6,596 bases of DNA from Desulfobulbus sp. (GCA_028684915.1 JAQUEZ010000314.1:1-6596); one strand, 5' to 3'; positions 1-6,477 are shown, counted from the stretch's first letter. A program made the numbers and translations. The notes: generated by a model not told the origin, from the sequence alone.

Positions 1-58
1 AAATCAAGCCCACCAGTTCTGGCGATACTCCATTCCGAACCAAAGTCGATGTCTTCAT
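1..58 (-). CDS. Start of an unidentified gene (5' partial, runs off left edge)
   Basis: Only the first 19 codons are in the window, reading MKTSTLVRNGVSPELVGLI. I do not recognise the protein from so short a piece. The start is well supported. An AGGAGG ribosome binding site at 66-71 lies 7 nt upstream of the ATG, and a promoter with 17-bp spacing (90-118) lies just before that. The gene therefore probably has its own transcript, separate from the 384-aa gene upstream of it, whose stop codon is 110 bp away. Reading it as a real gene rests on these start signals alone, since no domain can be seen. Confidence 0.6.
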   Translation of the reverse strand, partial: MKTSTLVRNGVSPELVGLI

Positions 59-65
59 ACTCACT

Positions 66-71
66 CCTCCT
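66..71 (-). promoter_or_regulatory. Strong Shine-Dalgarno site
   Basis: AGGAGG on the minus strand, 7 nt before the ATG at 58-56. This is the best ribosome binding site in the window and fixes the start of the partial left-edge gene. Confidence 0.75.
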
Positions 72-89
72 CTTTTGCAGTATGAAAAC

Positions 90-118
90 ATCATAAACGG
101 TAATTTAGTATTTTCCAA
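90..118 (-). promoter_or_regulatory. Predicted sigma70-type promoter
   Basis: On the minus strand, a -35 box TTGGAA (118-113) is followed by a 17-bp AT-rich spacer and a -10 box TATGAT (95-90). Each hexamer matches the consensus at four or five positions, and the spacing is ideal. Transcription would start near 80-84, giving a leader of about 25 nt before the ATG at 58. A short inverted repeat, TATGA-N5-TCATA (81-95), overlaps the -10 box and could be a weak operator. Prediction from sequence only. Confidence 0.6.
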
Positions 119-168
119 TACCCTAAGATGCCTGCAAGCCGGGCAATTGTTGCCTTCTTCCACCGGCA

Positions 169-1323
169 TCAATTCGCCCGGCAGAGTCCTGCCTTGACCA
201 GCCTTGTCATCAAGGCCTTCCGGTGGCGGTGCTTGTCCATGAATCGCTGGAACTCTGTTTGGAACGATGCCGACATGGCCTGTTGGTTGTACGCATCGCG
301 CAGATCCACCAACTGCCGGCAGGCCGTATCGTAGGCGCTGGCGTACCCTTTGTCGGCCTCGGCATGGGCGTTCTTCCATGCCCGGGGAAAATCCTTGGCC
401 AGCTTGGTCAGCATGTTCTCCCGCAATTTTTTGCGTTCAGCCTCAGCCTGATTACGGATCTGCGCCTCTTGGCGGAGTCTGCACCCCTTGGATTCCTCGG
501 CCAGTTGCCGCAGGGTGGCAACTGGCCGGCATGTTCCTTGCTCTTCCGGCATTCGTTCGGTTTGCCAGGCGGTGTAGTGCCGTTTCAATTCCCGTTCAGC
601 CTCAATTCCTTTCCCGGAAAACAGCAGCCGCAGGTATTTGTTCAGCTCGGGCCGGGGCAGCTGGTCCAGCCATGCATCCACAACCGTGGCGTTCACTTCT
701 GTCGGCTGTAGAGGTGGATTACCGATACCCACACCGGCCAGCAGATCCTGATCGACTGCCAGCAACTCGGCCAGGGCTTGCTGCGGCGGAGTCAATTCCC
801 CTAATCCCTTCAAGGCTAGGGGTTCCGGATCATCATCTCCGATTTCTCCAGTGCTTACGGCCTTCAACCAGCCGATATAGAGGCTGCGCAGATCGCCCCG
901 CAGCAGTTCCTCCCGGAGGGGGGCAAGACGAGCCATCCATCCCGTCTCTTCGACAAAATCACAGGGATCATAATCCCCTGTGTCCCCGACGAGCGACCAA
1001 GTCAGCAGCCAGTGGTGCGGTAACTTTTCGGCGGTTACATGAGAACTTGTGCAAAATGCTGTAATCGCCTGCTCATCGATGACCTCCAAGGGGAGCCGCA
1101 CCATGAAGAGCGCCTCTCCCCAATTGGCAAGATAGACATGGGCATCGAAAAAACGCCGCATGAATTCCATGGAATCGCCTTTAAAATCACCCAAGTTGTA
1201 TTCATTGACAAAACTGACCGGTGTGATTCGTGCCCGAGTGGAAACCGCCCGCAGGTGGTCCATCTCCCGGGCCGATAAGGGGCGGTCGATGGCGAGAAAT
1301 TCGTAGTATTGGTATTCGCTCAT
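169..1323 (-). CDS. Uncharacterised 384-aa protein (SEYQYYEF N-terminus family)
   Basis: The function is unknown. The N-terminus, SEYQYYEFLAIDRPLSARE, followed by a segment with SFVNEYNLGDFKGD (residues 37-50) and DAHVYLANWG (60-69), matches my recollection of a widespread hypothetical family. I recall members lying next to SWIM zinc-finger proteins in other bacteria, but no such gene is visible here. Residues 1-150 look like a compact alpha/beta region. About 175-260 is helical and leucine-rich. About 270-350 is highly charged and probably coiled coil (RQEAQIRNQAEAERKKL). The C-terminal tail is basic (DKHRHRKALMTRLVKAG). No signal peptide, membrane segment or catalytic motif is evident. The ATG is preceded by a modest AAGG 7 nt upstream. 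A 115-bp gap containing a 9-A run separates it from hsdR, with no convincing promoter or terminator, so cotranscription with hsdR remains possible. Confidence 0.85.
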   Translation of the reverse strand: MSEYQYYEFLAIDRPLSAREMDHLRAVSTRARITPVSFVNEYNLGDFKGDSMEFMRRFFDAHVYLANWGEALFMVRLPLEVIDEQAITAFCTSSHVTAEKLPHHWLLTWSLVGDTGDYDPCDFVEETGWMARLAPLREELLRGDLRSLYIGWLKAVSTGEIGDDDPEPLALKGLGELTPPQQALAELLAVDQDLLAGVGIGNPPLQPTEVNATVVDAWLDQLPRPELNKYLRLLFSGKGIEAERELKRHYTAWQTERMPEEQGTCRPVATLRQLAEESKGCRLRQEAQIRNQAEAERKKLRENMLTKLAKDFPRAWKNAHAEADKGYASAYDTACRQLVDLRDAYNQQAMSASFQTEFQRFMDKHRHRKALMTRLVKAGLCRAN

Positions 1324-1438
1324 GATGGGACCTTATGCAGTTGCAGTTTTTTTTTGCCTGCCCGGATGACCGGTGTGGGGACAACTTGTGTTAAAGGATA
1401 TTTTTACAAGGGTTCGTTCTGGTAACGATCTCCACCCC

Positions 1439-4400
1439 TCAATCCACCACCCCACCCTCAGCCGGAATCGTCTCGTAAATCACCCTGGAAAGGACCGCGA
1501 AGGCGGCATCCTCGAAAGCCTTGTCGTCCATGTACCGCGAGACGATCTTGTCGTTTTCTCCCATGCGCTGGATCATCAGGTCCTCAAGCATCTGACGCAG
1601 GCCCAACTGGAACTTGTCGAAGGGATTGGCCCTGCGCAGCCGCACCACCTCCGGGCTTTTGGTCGCCTTCTCCTTGATCTGCTCGAAAAAGAGGCGGTCT
1701 TCGTCGGTGAAATTGGTGCCGAAGCGGTCGTTCAACACCTCGATGATCTCCGACAGCGGCGCCTTTTCCTCCTTGGCCTTGCCGGTGCCGACATCGGTGG
1801 GGCTCTTCACCCCGTATTCGCCTTCGCCCTCGCGCAGCTCAATGGCCCCGGAAAAGACCCGTTGCAGGCGGTAGTACTGCAAACCCACCTCATCGCCCAG
1901 CTTGACGATGCCGGTATCGCGTTGCAGCGGCAGGTGCGGCAGCAGCAACCGGCCGAAGCTGTAGAGCATCTCCAGATCGGGGTCAGCGTAGGGGATGATC
2001 TGGCTGAGGAAGCTGTACACCTTCACGTAGCCGCTCAGCTTGTCGCGGAATTCGCAGCGCTGCTCCTCGTCCTCCATCGCCTTGAAGCGATCCACCGCCG
2101 GTTGCAGATGGCGTTGCAAGTGAGCATGGTCGGCCGGATTCTGCTTGTTTGGCGCTCGGTAGAAGATGCGGGCAAAGGCCTCCACCTCGCTCCAGTGATA
2201 GACCTGAAACCCGTCCAACGCATGCTTGAGCTGTTCGAGCAGGGCGGGGTCAGAACTCTCCTGCAGGCTGGTGGCATCGAAGTAGGGCTTGAAGGCCCGG
2301 TAGATATCCTCGGCTTCATTAACGAAATCAAGCACGAACGGCGTCTCCTTGCCCGGTACCATGCGATTGAGGCGCGACAGGGTCTGCACCGCCTGCACGC
2401 CGTCCAACCGCTTGTCCACGTACATCGCCATCAAGAGCGGTTGGTCAAAGCCGGTCTGGTATTTGTTGGCGACCAGCAGCACCTGGTAATCGGGCGAGGC
2501 AAAGCGCTCGGGCAGCTGTTTTTCGCTGATTGGCTTGCCGTTGACCACGTCAAGATTCATTCCCGGTTCGGTGTATTCCAGGCCGGTGTCCGGATCGCGT
2601 ACCGTGCCGCTGAAGGCGACCAGCGGTCGGATGTCGGTGTAGCCTTTTTCGTCGATATAGCGCTGGAAGGCTTCCATGTATTTCACCGCCTGCAAACGTG
2701 AACTGGTGACCACCATCGCCTTGGCCCGGCCGCCGAGATGAGTGCGGACATGGCCCCGGAAATGCTCGACGATCACTTCAATCTTCTGGGCGATGTTGGT
2801 CGGGTGCAGCACCAGGAATTTTGAAAGCGCCCGCGCCGCCTTCTTCTTGGGCAGATCGGGATCGTCCTCCACCGCTTTGACCAGTCGGAAATAGGTGGCG
2901 TAGGTGGTGTAGTTCTGCAGCACGTCGAGGATGAACCGCTCCTCGATGGCCTGGCGCATGCTGTAGAGGTGGAATGGCTCCGGCTTGCCGCTAGGACAGG
3001 TACGGCCGAAAAGTTCGAGCGTTTTTCCTTTGGGGGTTGCGGTGTAGGCAAAGAAGCTCAGGTTGGGCTGGCGGCCCCGCGAGGCCATTACCTGATTGAG
3101 TCGATCCTCCCAGTCGGCTTCCTCGTCATCGTTCACACCACCGTTGTTTGCGCCGAGAATGGCCTTCAACTCCCGCGCCGTCTCGCCGGTTTGGGAGGAG
3201 TGGGCCTCGTCGACAATGACCGCATAGCGGCGTTTACCAATTTCCGCCTCCCAGGCTTTGGCCTGTGCCTTTGCCTCTTCGTCGGGACTGTCCAGACTCT
3301 CAGCACCGGCGGCATGGAGTAGGCCGCGCAGCACAAAGGGGAACTTCTGCAAAGTGGTAACCACGATCTTGGTCCCATCGATCAGCGCCGAAGCCAGCTG
3401 CTTGGAATCCTGGTCGATGGCCTTGACCACGCCCTGGGCATGTTCGATCTGGTAGATGGCATCCTGCAATTGGCGGTCGAGCACCTGCCGGTCGGTGATG
3501 ACGATCACGCAGTCAAAGATTTTATGATCCTGCTCATCATGCAGGCTGGCCAGCCGGTGCGACAGCCAGGAGATGGAGTTGGTCTTGCCGCTGCCCGCCG
3601 AATGCTGAATGAGATAGTTCTGCTCCGGCCCCTCGGCGCGGGCGGCGGCGATTAGTTTGCGGGTGGCGTCCAACTGGTGGTACCGCGGGAAGATCATGGT
3701 TTCGCGGGTCCGGATCCGGCAGCCTCCCTTGCCGTCCTCGACTTTTTCCTCTTTCTTCTCGACGAAGACGAAATGGCCGAGGATGTCGAGGAAACTCTCG
3801 CGCTCCAGTATCTCCTCCCAGAAGTAGCCGCTGCGGTAGCCGCAAGCGTGTTGCGGATTGCCCGCGCCGCACTGTACCTCGCCGGGGTGGCTGCCGCGAT
3901 TGAAGGGGAGGAAGAAGGTCTTGCCCCCGGCCAGCCTGGTGGTCATGTGCACCTCATCCGGGTCGGCGGCGAAATGGACCAGGGCCCGCTCTTTGAACGC
4001 GAACAGCGGCGCGCGCGGGTTGCGGTCCTCCTGGTATTGTCGCACTGCATGACGCCAGCTCTGGCCAGTCCAGGGATTTTTCAGTTCACAGGTCGCCACC
4101 GGCAGGCCATTGACGGCAAAGACCAGATCGACGGTCGAATGATCGCCCGGATGGCAGGCCACCTGCCGGGTGACGGTCAAGCGATTGGCCTGATACTGGG
4201 CCAGCACCTCATCATTGAGGCCATGCGCCGGTTTGAAGGTGGCCAGCCGAAAGGTCTTGCCGTAAAACTTGAAACCGTGGCGCAGCACATGGAGCGAGCC
4301 CTTGATGGCCAGCTCTTTGACCAGGGCGTCGATCAGCAACCTCTCCAATTGCGCCCCATGCTGGTCGCGCATGGCAGCCCAAAGGTCGGGCTGGGTGGTG

Positions 4401-4537
4401 GCGATGAACCCGGTGACCAGCCGAGGAAACAGCGCCCTGTCTTTATCCCAGTCACTGGCCGTGCCCTGCTGCCAGCCCTGGGCCAGCAACATCTGGACAA
4501 CATAGGTTTCAAAGGCGGTCTCATCGGTCTGGGCCAT
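1439..4537 (-). CDS. hsdR: Type I restriction enzyme subunit R (nuclease and translocase)
   Basis: HsdR joins HsdM and HsdS to cut unmethylated foreign DNA after ATP-driven translocation. This 1032-aa protein has normal length for the family. The N-terminal PD-(D/E)xK nuclease shows TVDLVF (D137), CELKN (E151, K153) and a following RQYQ. The superfamily 2 helicase core shows Walker A SAGSGKTN (313-320), DEAH (443-446), AYTATP (497-502), YQTGFDQP (693-700) and QTLSRLNR (718-725). The last 270 or so residues form a helical C-terminal region presumed to contact the methyltransferase. No key residue is missing and no frameshift is seen, so it is probably active if HsdM and HsdS exist. The start has AAGGA 4 nt upstream of the ATG and lies 59 bp after the fic stop codon. 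The N-terminus (TDETAFETYV) is echoed by the mini-ORF at 5727-5792, suggesting the original start was displaced. The subtype (IA-ID) cannot be judged. Confidence 0.97.
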   Translation of the reverse strand: MAQTDETAFETYVVQMLLAQGWQQGTASDWDKDRALFPRLVTGFIATTQPDLWAAMRDQHGAQLERLLIDALVKELAIKGSLHVLRHGFKFYGKTFRLATFKPAHGLNDEVLAQYQANRLTVTRQVACHPGDHSTVDLVFAVNGLPVATCELKNPWTGQSWRHAVRQYQEDRNPRAPLFAFKERALVHFAADPDEVHMTTRLAGGKTFFLPFNRGSHPGEVQCGAGNPQHACGYRSGYFWEEILERESFLDILGHFVFVEKKEEKVEDGKGGCRIRTRETMIFPRYHQLDATRKLIAAARAEGPEQNYLIQHSAGSGKTNSISWLSHRLASLHDEQDHKIFDCVIVITDRQVLDRQLQDAIYQIEHAQGVVKAIDQDSKQLASALIDGTKIVVTTLQKFPFVLRGLLHAAGAESLDSPDEEAKAQAKAWEAEIGKRRYAVIVDEAHSSQTGETARELKAILGANNGGVNDDEEADWEDRLNQVMASRGRQPNLSFFAYTATPKGKTLELFGRTCPSGKPEPFHLYSMRQAIEERFILDVLQNYTTYATYFRLVKAVEDDPDLPKKKAARALSKFLVLHPTNIAQKIEVIVEHFRGHVRTHLGGRAKAMVVTSSRLQAVKYMEAFQRYIDEKGYTDIRPLVAFSGTVRDPDTGLEYTEPGMNLDVVNGKPISEKQLPERFASPDYQVLLVANKYQTGFDQPLLMAMYVDKRLDGVQAVQTLSRLNRMVPGKETPFVLDFVNEAEDIYRAFKPYFDATSLQESSDPALLEQLKHALDGFQVYHWSEVEAFARIFYRAPNKQNPADHAHLQRHLQPAVDRFKAMEDEEQRCEFRDKLSGYVKVYSFLSQIIPYADPDLEMLYSFGRLLLPHLPLQRDTGIVKLGDEVGLQYYRLQRVFSGAIELREGEGEYGVKSPTDVGTGKAKEEKAPLSEIIEVLNDRFGTNFTDEDRLFFEQIKEKATKSPEVVRLRRANPFDKFQLGLRQMLEDLMIQRMGENDKIVSRYMDDKAFEDAAFAVLSRVIYETIPAEGGVVD
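4506..4516 (-). repeat. 11-bp direct repeat, hsdR copy
   Basis: GCCTTTGAAAC on the minus strand, covering codons 8-10 and part of codon 11 of HsdR (Ala-Phe-Glu-Thr). The identical 11 bases recur at 5758-5768 in the same codon phase, in the mini-ORF before fic. The two copies bracket the fic gene. Confidence 0.7.
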
Positions 4538-4571
4538 GGTTTCCTTCCCGTATCTTTTACTTGGCGGACGG

Positions 4572-4605
4572 CTTAGTTAAAGAAAACGCGTTTCCTTTAA
4601 CTAAG
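4572..4605. repeat. 34-bp near-perfect palindrome over the fic stop codon
   Basis: Left arm CTTAGTTAAAGAAAACG and right arm CGTTTCCTTTAACTAAG pair over 17 positions with a single mismatch (4583 with 4594). In minus-strand RNA this mismatch becomes a U-G wobble, so the transcript could pair throughout. The core AAACGCGTTT is itself a perfect palindrome. The fic stop codon (4599-4597) lies in the right arm, and the structure extends into the fic-hsdR gap, ending 34 bp before the hsdR ATG. No T-run follows on the minus strand, so it is not a standard terminator. Possible roles are an operator (the Fic protein has a C-terminal winged helix), an RNA processing or attenuation hairpin limiting hsdR expression, or a mobile-element remnant. 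Confidence 0.9.
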
Positions 4606-5730
4606 GAACAAATTAAGGTAACGATCGAAGGTATAGACTCTGCCCCTCTGCTGGCCGGTGACCTCGACAAGAATATTCTTTTCTATCAAGGTCTTGATGA
4701 GTTTATTCGCTGTTGGCGTCGTAATGCCGAGAGCCTTTTCCAGTTCCGTTGCATCCAGAATCGGCTTTCGGTAGAGCACATTGAGCGCCTGGCGAGCGGT
4801 GGCCGCCCGCTTGCCCATGTCCATGGTGGCATGCTCGGCCTCGGTGCGTAAGCCCAGAATCTGGCTGAACACCTCTCGACCCTTGGTGGCGGTCTGGGCA
4901 ACGCCGTTGAGAAAGAAACGTACCCATTGGATCAGGTCATTGCTGACCCGCACCTGCATTAGGGCATCGTAGTAGCTGGCCCGATTGCGCTCGAAGAAGT
5001 CCGAGAGATAGAGCGAAGGCTTGGCCAACAGCCCATGGCTGACCAGATAGAGCGGAATCAGCAGGCGGCCGATACGGCCGTTGCCATCGAGGAAGGGGTG
5101 GATGGTTTCAAACTGGTAGTGGCTGATGGCGACGCGCACCAGATGGGGCACCACGATCTCCTCGTTGTGCCAGAATTTCTCCAGGTCACCCATCAACTCG
5201 GCCACGCCGTCATGGTGGGGCGGGATGAAGGTGGCGTCATTCAGACTGGAACCGCCGATCCAATTCTGGCTGGTTCGGAATTCGCCCGATTGTTTGTGTT
5301 CGCCCCGCACGCCCTGTATGAGAATGGCATGGGTTTGTTTGAGCAGCCGGTTGGAGAGAGGCAGGGTTTGCAGGTCAGCGATGGCGGTGTTGACTGCCTC
5401 GATATAGTTGCGCACCTCGCGCCAGTCATCGCGCTTTTCCGGCCGGATCTGCTCTTCGGGCATCAGCGCCTCGTCGATACCGGTCTGGGTGCCCTCGATC
5501 TTGCTGGAGGTCTGCGCCTCCTTGACCACATGCATCTCGATGAACAGATCGATATCCGGCACAATCAGCGAAAAGGCGTTCAATTCACCCAGCGCCCGGG
5601 TGGCCTGCTCCAGCAGGTTGTTGATGGTCGGGTCCTCCCAGGTCCATTCCCGGTTGACCGGCACCGGCTCGAAGCTCTTATACTGGTAGCGTTGCTGCCA
5701 GCGCCCGGCCTTGAAGGTTTCGAATTTCAT
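4597..5730 (-). CDS. Fic family AMP-transferase with C-terminal winged helix
   Basis: Fic proteins usually transfer AMP from ATP to a hydroxyl side chain of a target protein. Taking MKFETF as the start gives 377 aa; residue numbers below follow the longer form starting at 5739. An N-terminal Fic/DOC domain carries the inhibitory motif SSKIEG (78-83, matching [S/T]xxxE[G/N]), which places it in the self-inhibited N-terminal-helix class. The flap is around GSSLNDATFIPP (163-174). The catalytic motif HPFLDGNGRIGR (214-225) is complete, with His214 and both Arg residues. Residues about 325-375 look like a winged helix-turn-helix (TELEKALGITTPTANKLIKTLIEK). The start at 5730 is preferred because it overlaps the mini-ORF stop as ATGA; an in-frame ATG at 5739 has no better ribosome site. 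The target protein is unknown. Its position between a four-helix-bundle gene and hsdR suggests an accessory or addiction-like role in the restriction locus; that is inference. Confidence 0.95.
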   Translation of the reverse strand: MKFETFKAGRWQQRYQYKSFEPVPVNREWTWEDPTINNLLEQATRALGELNAFSLIVPDIDLFIEMHVVKEAQTSSKIEGTQTGIDEALMPEEQIRPEKRDDWREVRNYIEAVNTAIADLQTLPLSNRLLKQTHAILIQGVRGEHKQSGEFRTSQNWIGGSSLNDATFIPPHHDGVAELMGDLEKFWHNEEIVVPHLVRVAISHYQFETIHPFLDGNGRIGRLLIPLYLVSHGLLAKPSLYLSDFFERNRASYYDALMQVRVSNDLIQWVRFFLNGVAQTATKGREVFSQILGLRTEAEHATMDMGKRAATARQALNVLYRKPILDATELEKALGITTPTANKLIKTLIEKNILVEVTGQQRGRVYTFDRYLNLFLS

Positions 5731-5792
5731 GGCGCACATCCGTTGGTTGTGGCTTTCGTTTCAAAGGCTTTTTCGGTGCTCTGTTTGCTCAT
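5727..5792 (-). pseudogene. 21-codon mini-ORF, probable relic of an hsdR start
   Basis: It begins MSKQSTEKAFETK and ends after NGCAP. Its ATG overlaps the stop of the four-helix-bundle gene (ATGA at 5792-5789), and its stop overlaps the preferred ATG of fic (ATGA at 5730-5727). EKAFET aligns with ETAFET of HsdR residues 6-11, and 11 bases are identical in the same codon phase; after that the match ends. The simplest reading is the 5' end of the ancestral hsdR, cut off when fic arrived. It may still be translated and couple fic translation to the gene above, since fic lacks a good Shine-Dalgarno. It could instead be a chance ORF, as the match is short. Confidence 0.5.
5758..5768 (-). repeat. 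11-bp direct repeat, mini-ORF copy
   Basis: GCCTTTGAAAC, identical to 4506-4516 and 1252 bp away from it. It encodes the AFET of the mini-ORF in the same phase as in HsdR. See the hsdR copy and the related finding. Confidence 0.7.
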
Positions 5793-6448
5793 CCCTTGGT
5801 TCTCCGATTGGCGGTGCGCACCCGGTAGAGCCGCTCAGTGAAGCCGCCTTCTTTTTCAAAATTGTCGGCGAGCTGCGCCACCTGGCGATCAAGAAGATAG
5901 CAGGCCAGGTTGAGCAGGGAAAGCGCGCCATTCGCCGCAAGACAGGAGGATGACAAGGACTGACACGGACCAGCACCGACTGGCACCGACGACTCGTCGA
6001 TCCGGCTGTCCTTGCCCGTCTGTGTCTGCCCTGGTCCGTCCGTGTTCCGTAGTCGCTCTTTTTCGATCCAGGCCGCAAACGCCGCAACTGTTTGCGGTTT
6101 GTGCTTTTTGAAGCGCGTCAGCGCAGGGTGGCTTGGCTCCAGCATGGCCAAGCCCCGCTGGCGCAGGAAATCTTCGTAGTCGAGCCTGAGCTCTTCCAGG
6201 CTGGCGCGGGCCACCTGGGTGAGCTTGAGTTCCATCTTCTTCGAGGTGGCCGAGGCCAGCGACCCTTCGGCGATATTCTGGACACCGCTGCGCGCTGCCT
6301 GCACCATCTGGTCGTGGGTGCGGCTACGGCGGTCAATATAGCGGTCACAGAACCGCACCGTGATGTCATACACCAACTGCGCGACCTGGAAACTTTTCAG
6401 TTTCCGGTAGCCGCCATGTTTGGGAATCAGCGGTTCCTTTTCCACCAT
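5789..6448 (-). CDS. Four-helix-bundle protein with suffix domain (S23/IVP-like)
   Basis: The biochemical role is unknown. Taking ATG 6448 gives 219 aa; residue numbers here follow the 226-aa form starting at TTG 6469. Residues about 24-107 form the S23/intervening-sequence-protein type four-helix bundle, with the conserved QMVQAARSGVQNIAEGS (54-70) and ASLEELRLDYEDFLRQRG (89-106). The same fold occurs in Avd, the accessory protein of diversity-generating retroelements, where it binds nucleic acid. Residues about 178-222 form a suffix domain (ALSLLNLACYLLDRQ, GGFTERLYRVRTA). Between them, residues 141-177 are a low-complexity Gly/Ser/Thr/Asp linker encoded by 10-bp DNA repeats. Two starts are possible: ATG 6448 with GGGGAG 11 nt upstream, or TTG 6469 with AGGAG 8 nt upstream. 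From memory, genes of this type often occur inside type I restriction loci. Its stop overlaps the mini-ORF start, implying coupled translation. Confidence 0.88.
   Translation of the reverse strand: MVEKEPLIPKHGGYRKLKSFQVAQLVYDITVRFCDRYIDRRSRTHDQMVQAARSGVQNIAEGSLASATSKKMELKLTQVARASLEELRLDYEDFLRQRGLAMLEPSHPALTRFKKHKPQTVAAFAAWIEKERLRNTDGPGQTQTGKDSRIDESSVPVGAGPCQSLSSSCLAANGALSLLNLACYLLDRQVAQLADNFEKEGGFTERLYRVRTANRRTKG
5951..5990. repeat. Four tandem degenerate 10-bp units
   Basis: Plus-strand units TGACAAGGAC, TGACACGGAC, CAGCACCGAC and TGGCACCGAC follow one another without gaps and share an ending in GAC. They lie inside the linker of the four-helix-bundle gene. A 10-bp unit shifts reading frame, so only gains or losses of three units would keep the suffix domain in frame. 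Confidence 0.75.
5963..6045. repeat. Imperfect long inverted repeat in the linker
   Basis: ACACGGACCAG (5963-5973) is complementary to CTGGTCC (6031-6037) plus GTGT (6042-6045), with GTCC (6038-6041) bulged out. AAGGAC (5955-5960), just outside the left arm, also matches GTCCTT (6008-6013). At the centre, CGACGA-C-TCGTCG (5987-5999) is a perfect 6-bp-arm palindrome. Together they form a foldback in the DNA or mRNA of the linker. Confidence 0.65.
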
Positions 6449-6477
6449 AACGTTTGCTGCTCCCCCCAAGTTCAGAA

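Noticed and set aside
142..154. Hairpin GGCAA-TTG-TTGCC as a terminator after the 384-aa gene
   Set aside because: The stem is only 5 bp and no T-run follows on the minus strand, so it does not qualify as an intrinsic terminator.
223..1064. Two overlapping plus-strand ORFs (162 and 265 aa) opposite the 384-aa gene
   Set aside because: They are in different frames over the same bases, are Pro/Arg- or Phe/Leu-rich, and lack start signals; the minus-strand frame is longer and matches a recalled family.
1324..1438. Promoter or terminator in the hsdR to 384-aa gene gap, including a CTTGT/ACAAG repeat (1385-1410) and a 9-A run (1347-1355)
   Set aside because: No pair of -35 and -10 hexamers with reasonable spacing was found; the repeat has 5-bp arms with a 16-nt loop, and the A-run does not follow a stem as a T-run on the transcribed strand.
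1373..2701. 442-aa plus-strand ORF
   Set aside because: It lies wholly opposite hsdR (apart from its first bases), has a monotonous His/Gln/Leu/Val composition typical of the antisense of GC-rich coding sequence, and no ribosome site or domain.
3677..4576. 299-aa plus-strand ORF
   Set aside because: Antisense shadow of the HsdR N-terminal half, whose nuclease and helicase motifs show that the minus strand is coding.
5035..5841. 268-aa plus-strand ORF
   Set aside because: Antisense to fic, including its catalytic motif; no recognisable domain and repetitive Leu/Val/Gly composition.
5951..6050. CRISPR array
   Set aside because: The repeats are 10 bp, degenerate, contiguous without spacers, and lie inside an open coding frame.
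5951..6050. Diversity-generating retroelement template or variable repeat
   Set aside because: The four-helix protein resembles Avd in fold, but there is no reverse transcriptase and no paired template/variable repeat with adenine-specific differences in the window.
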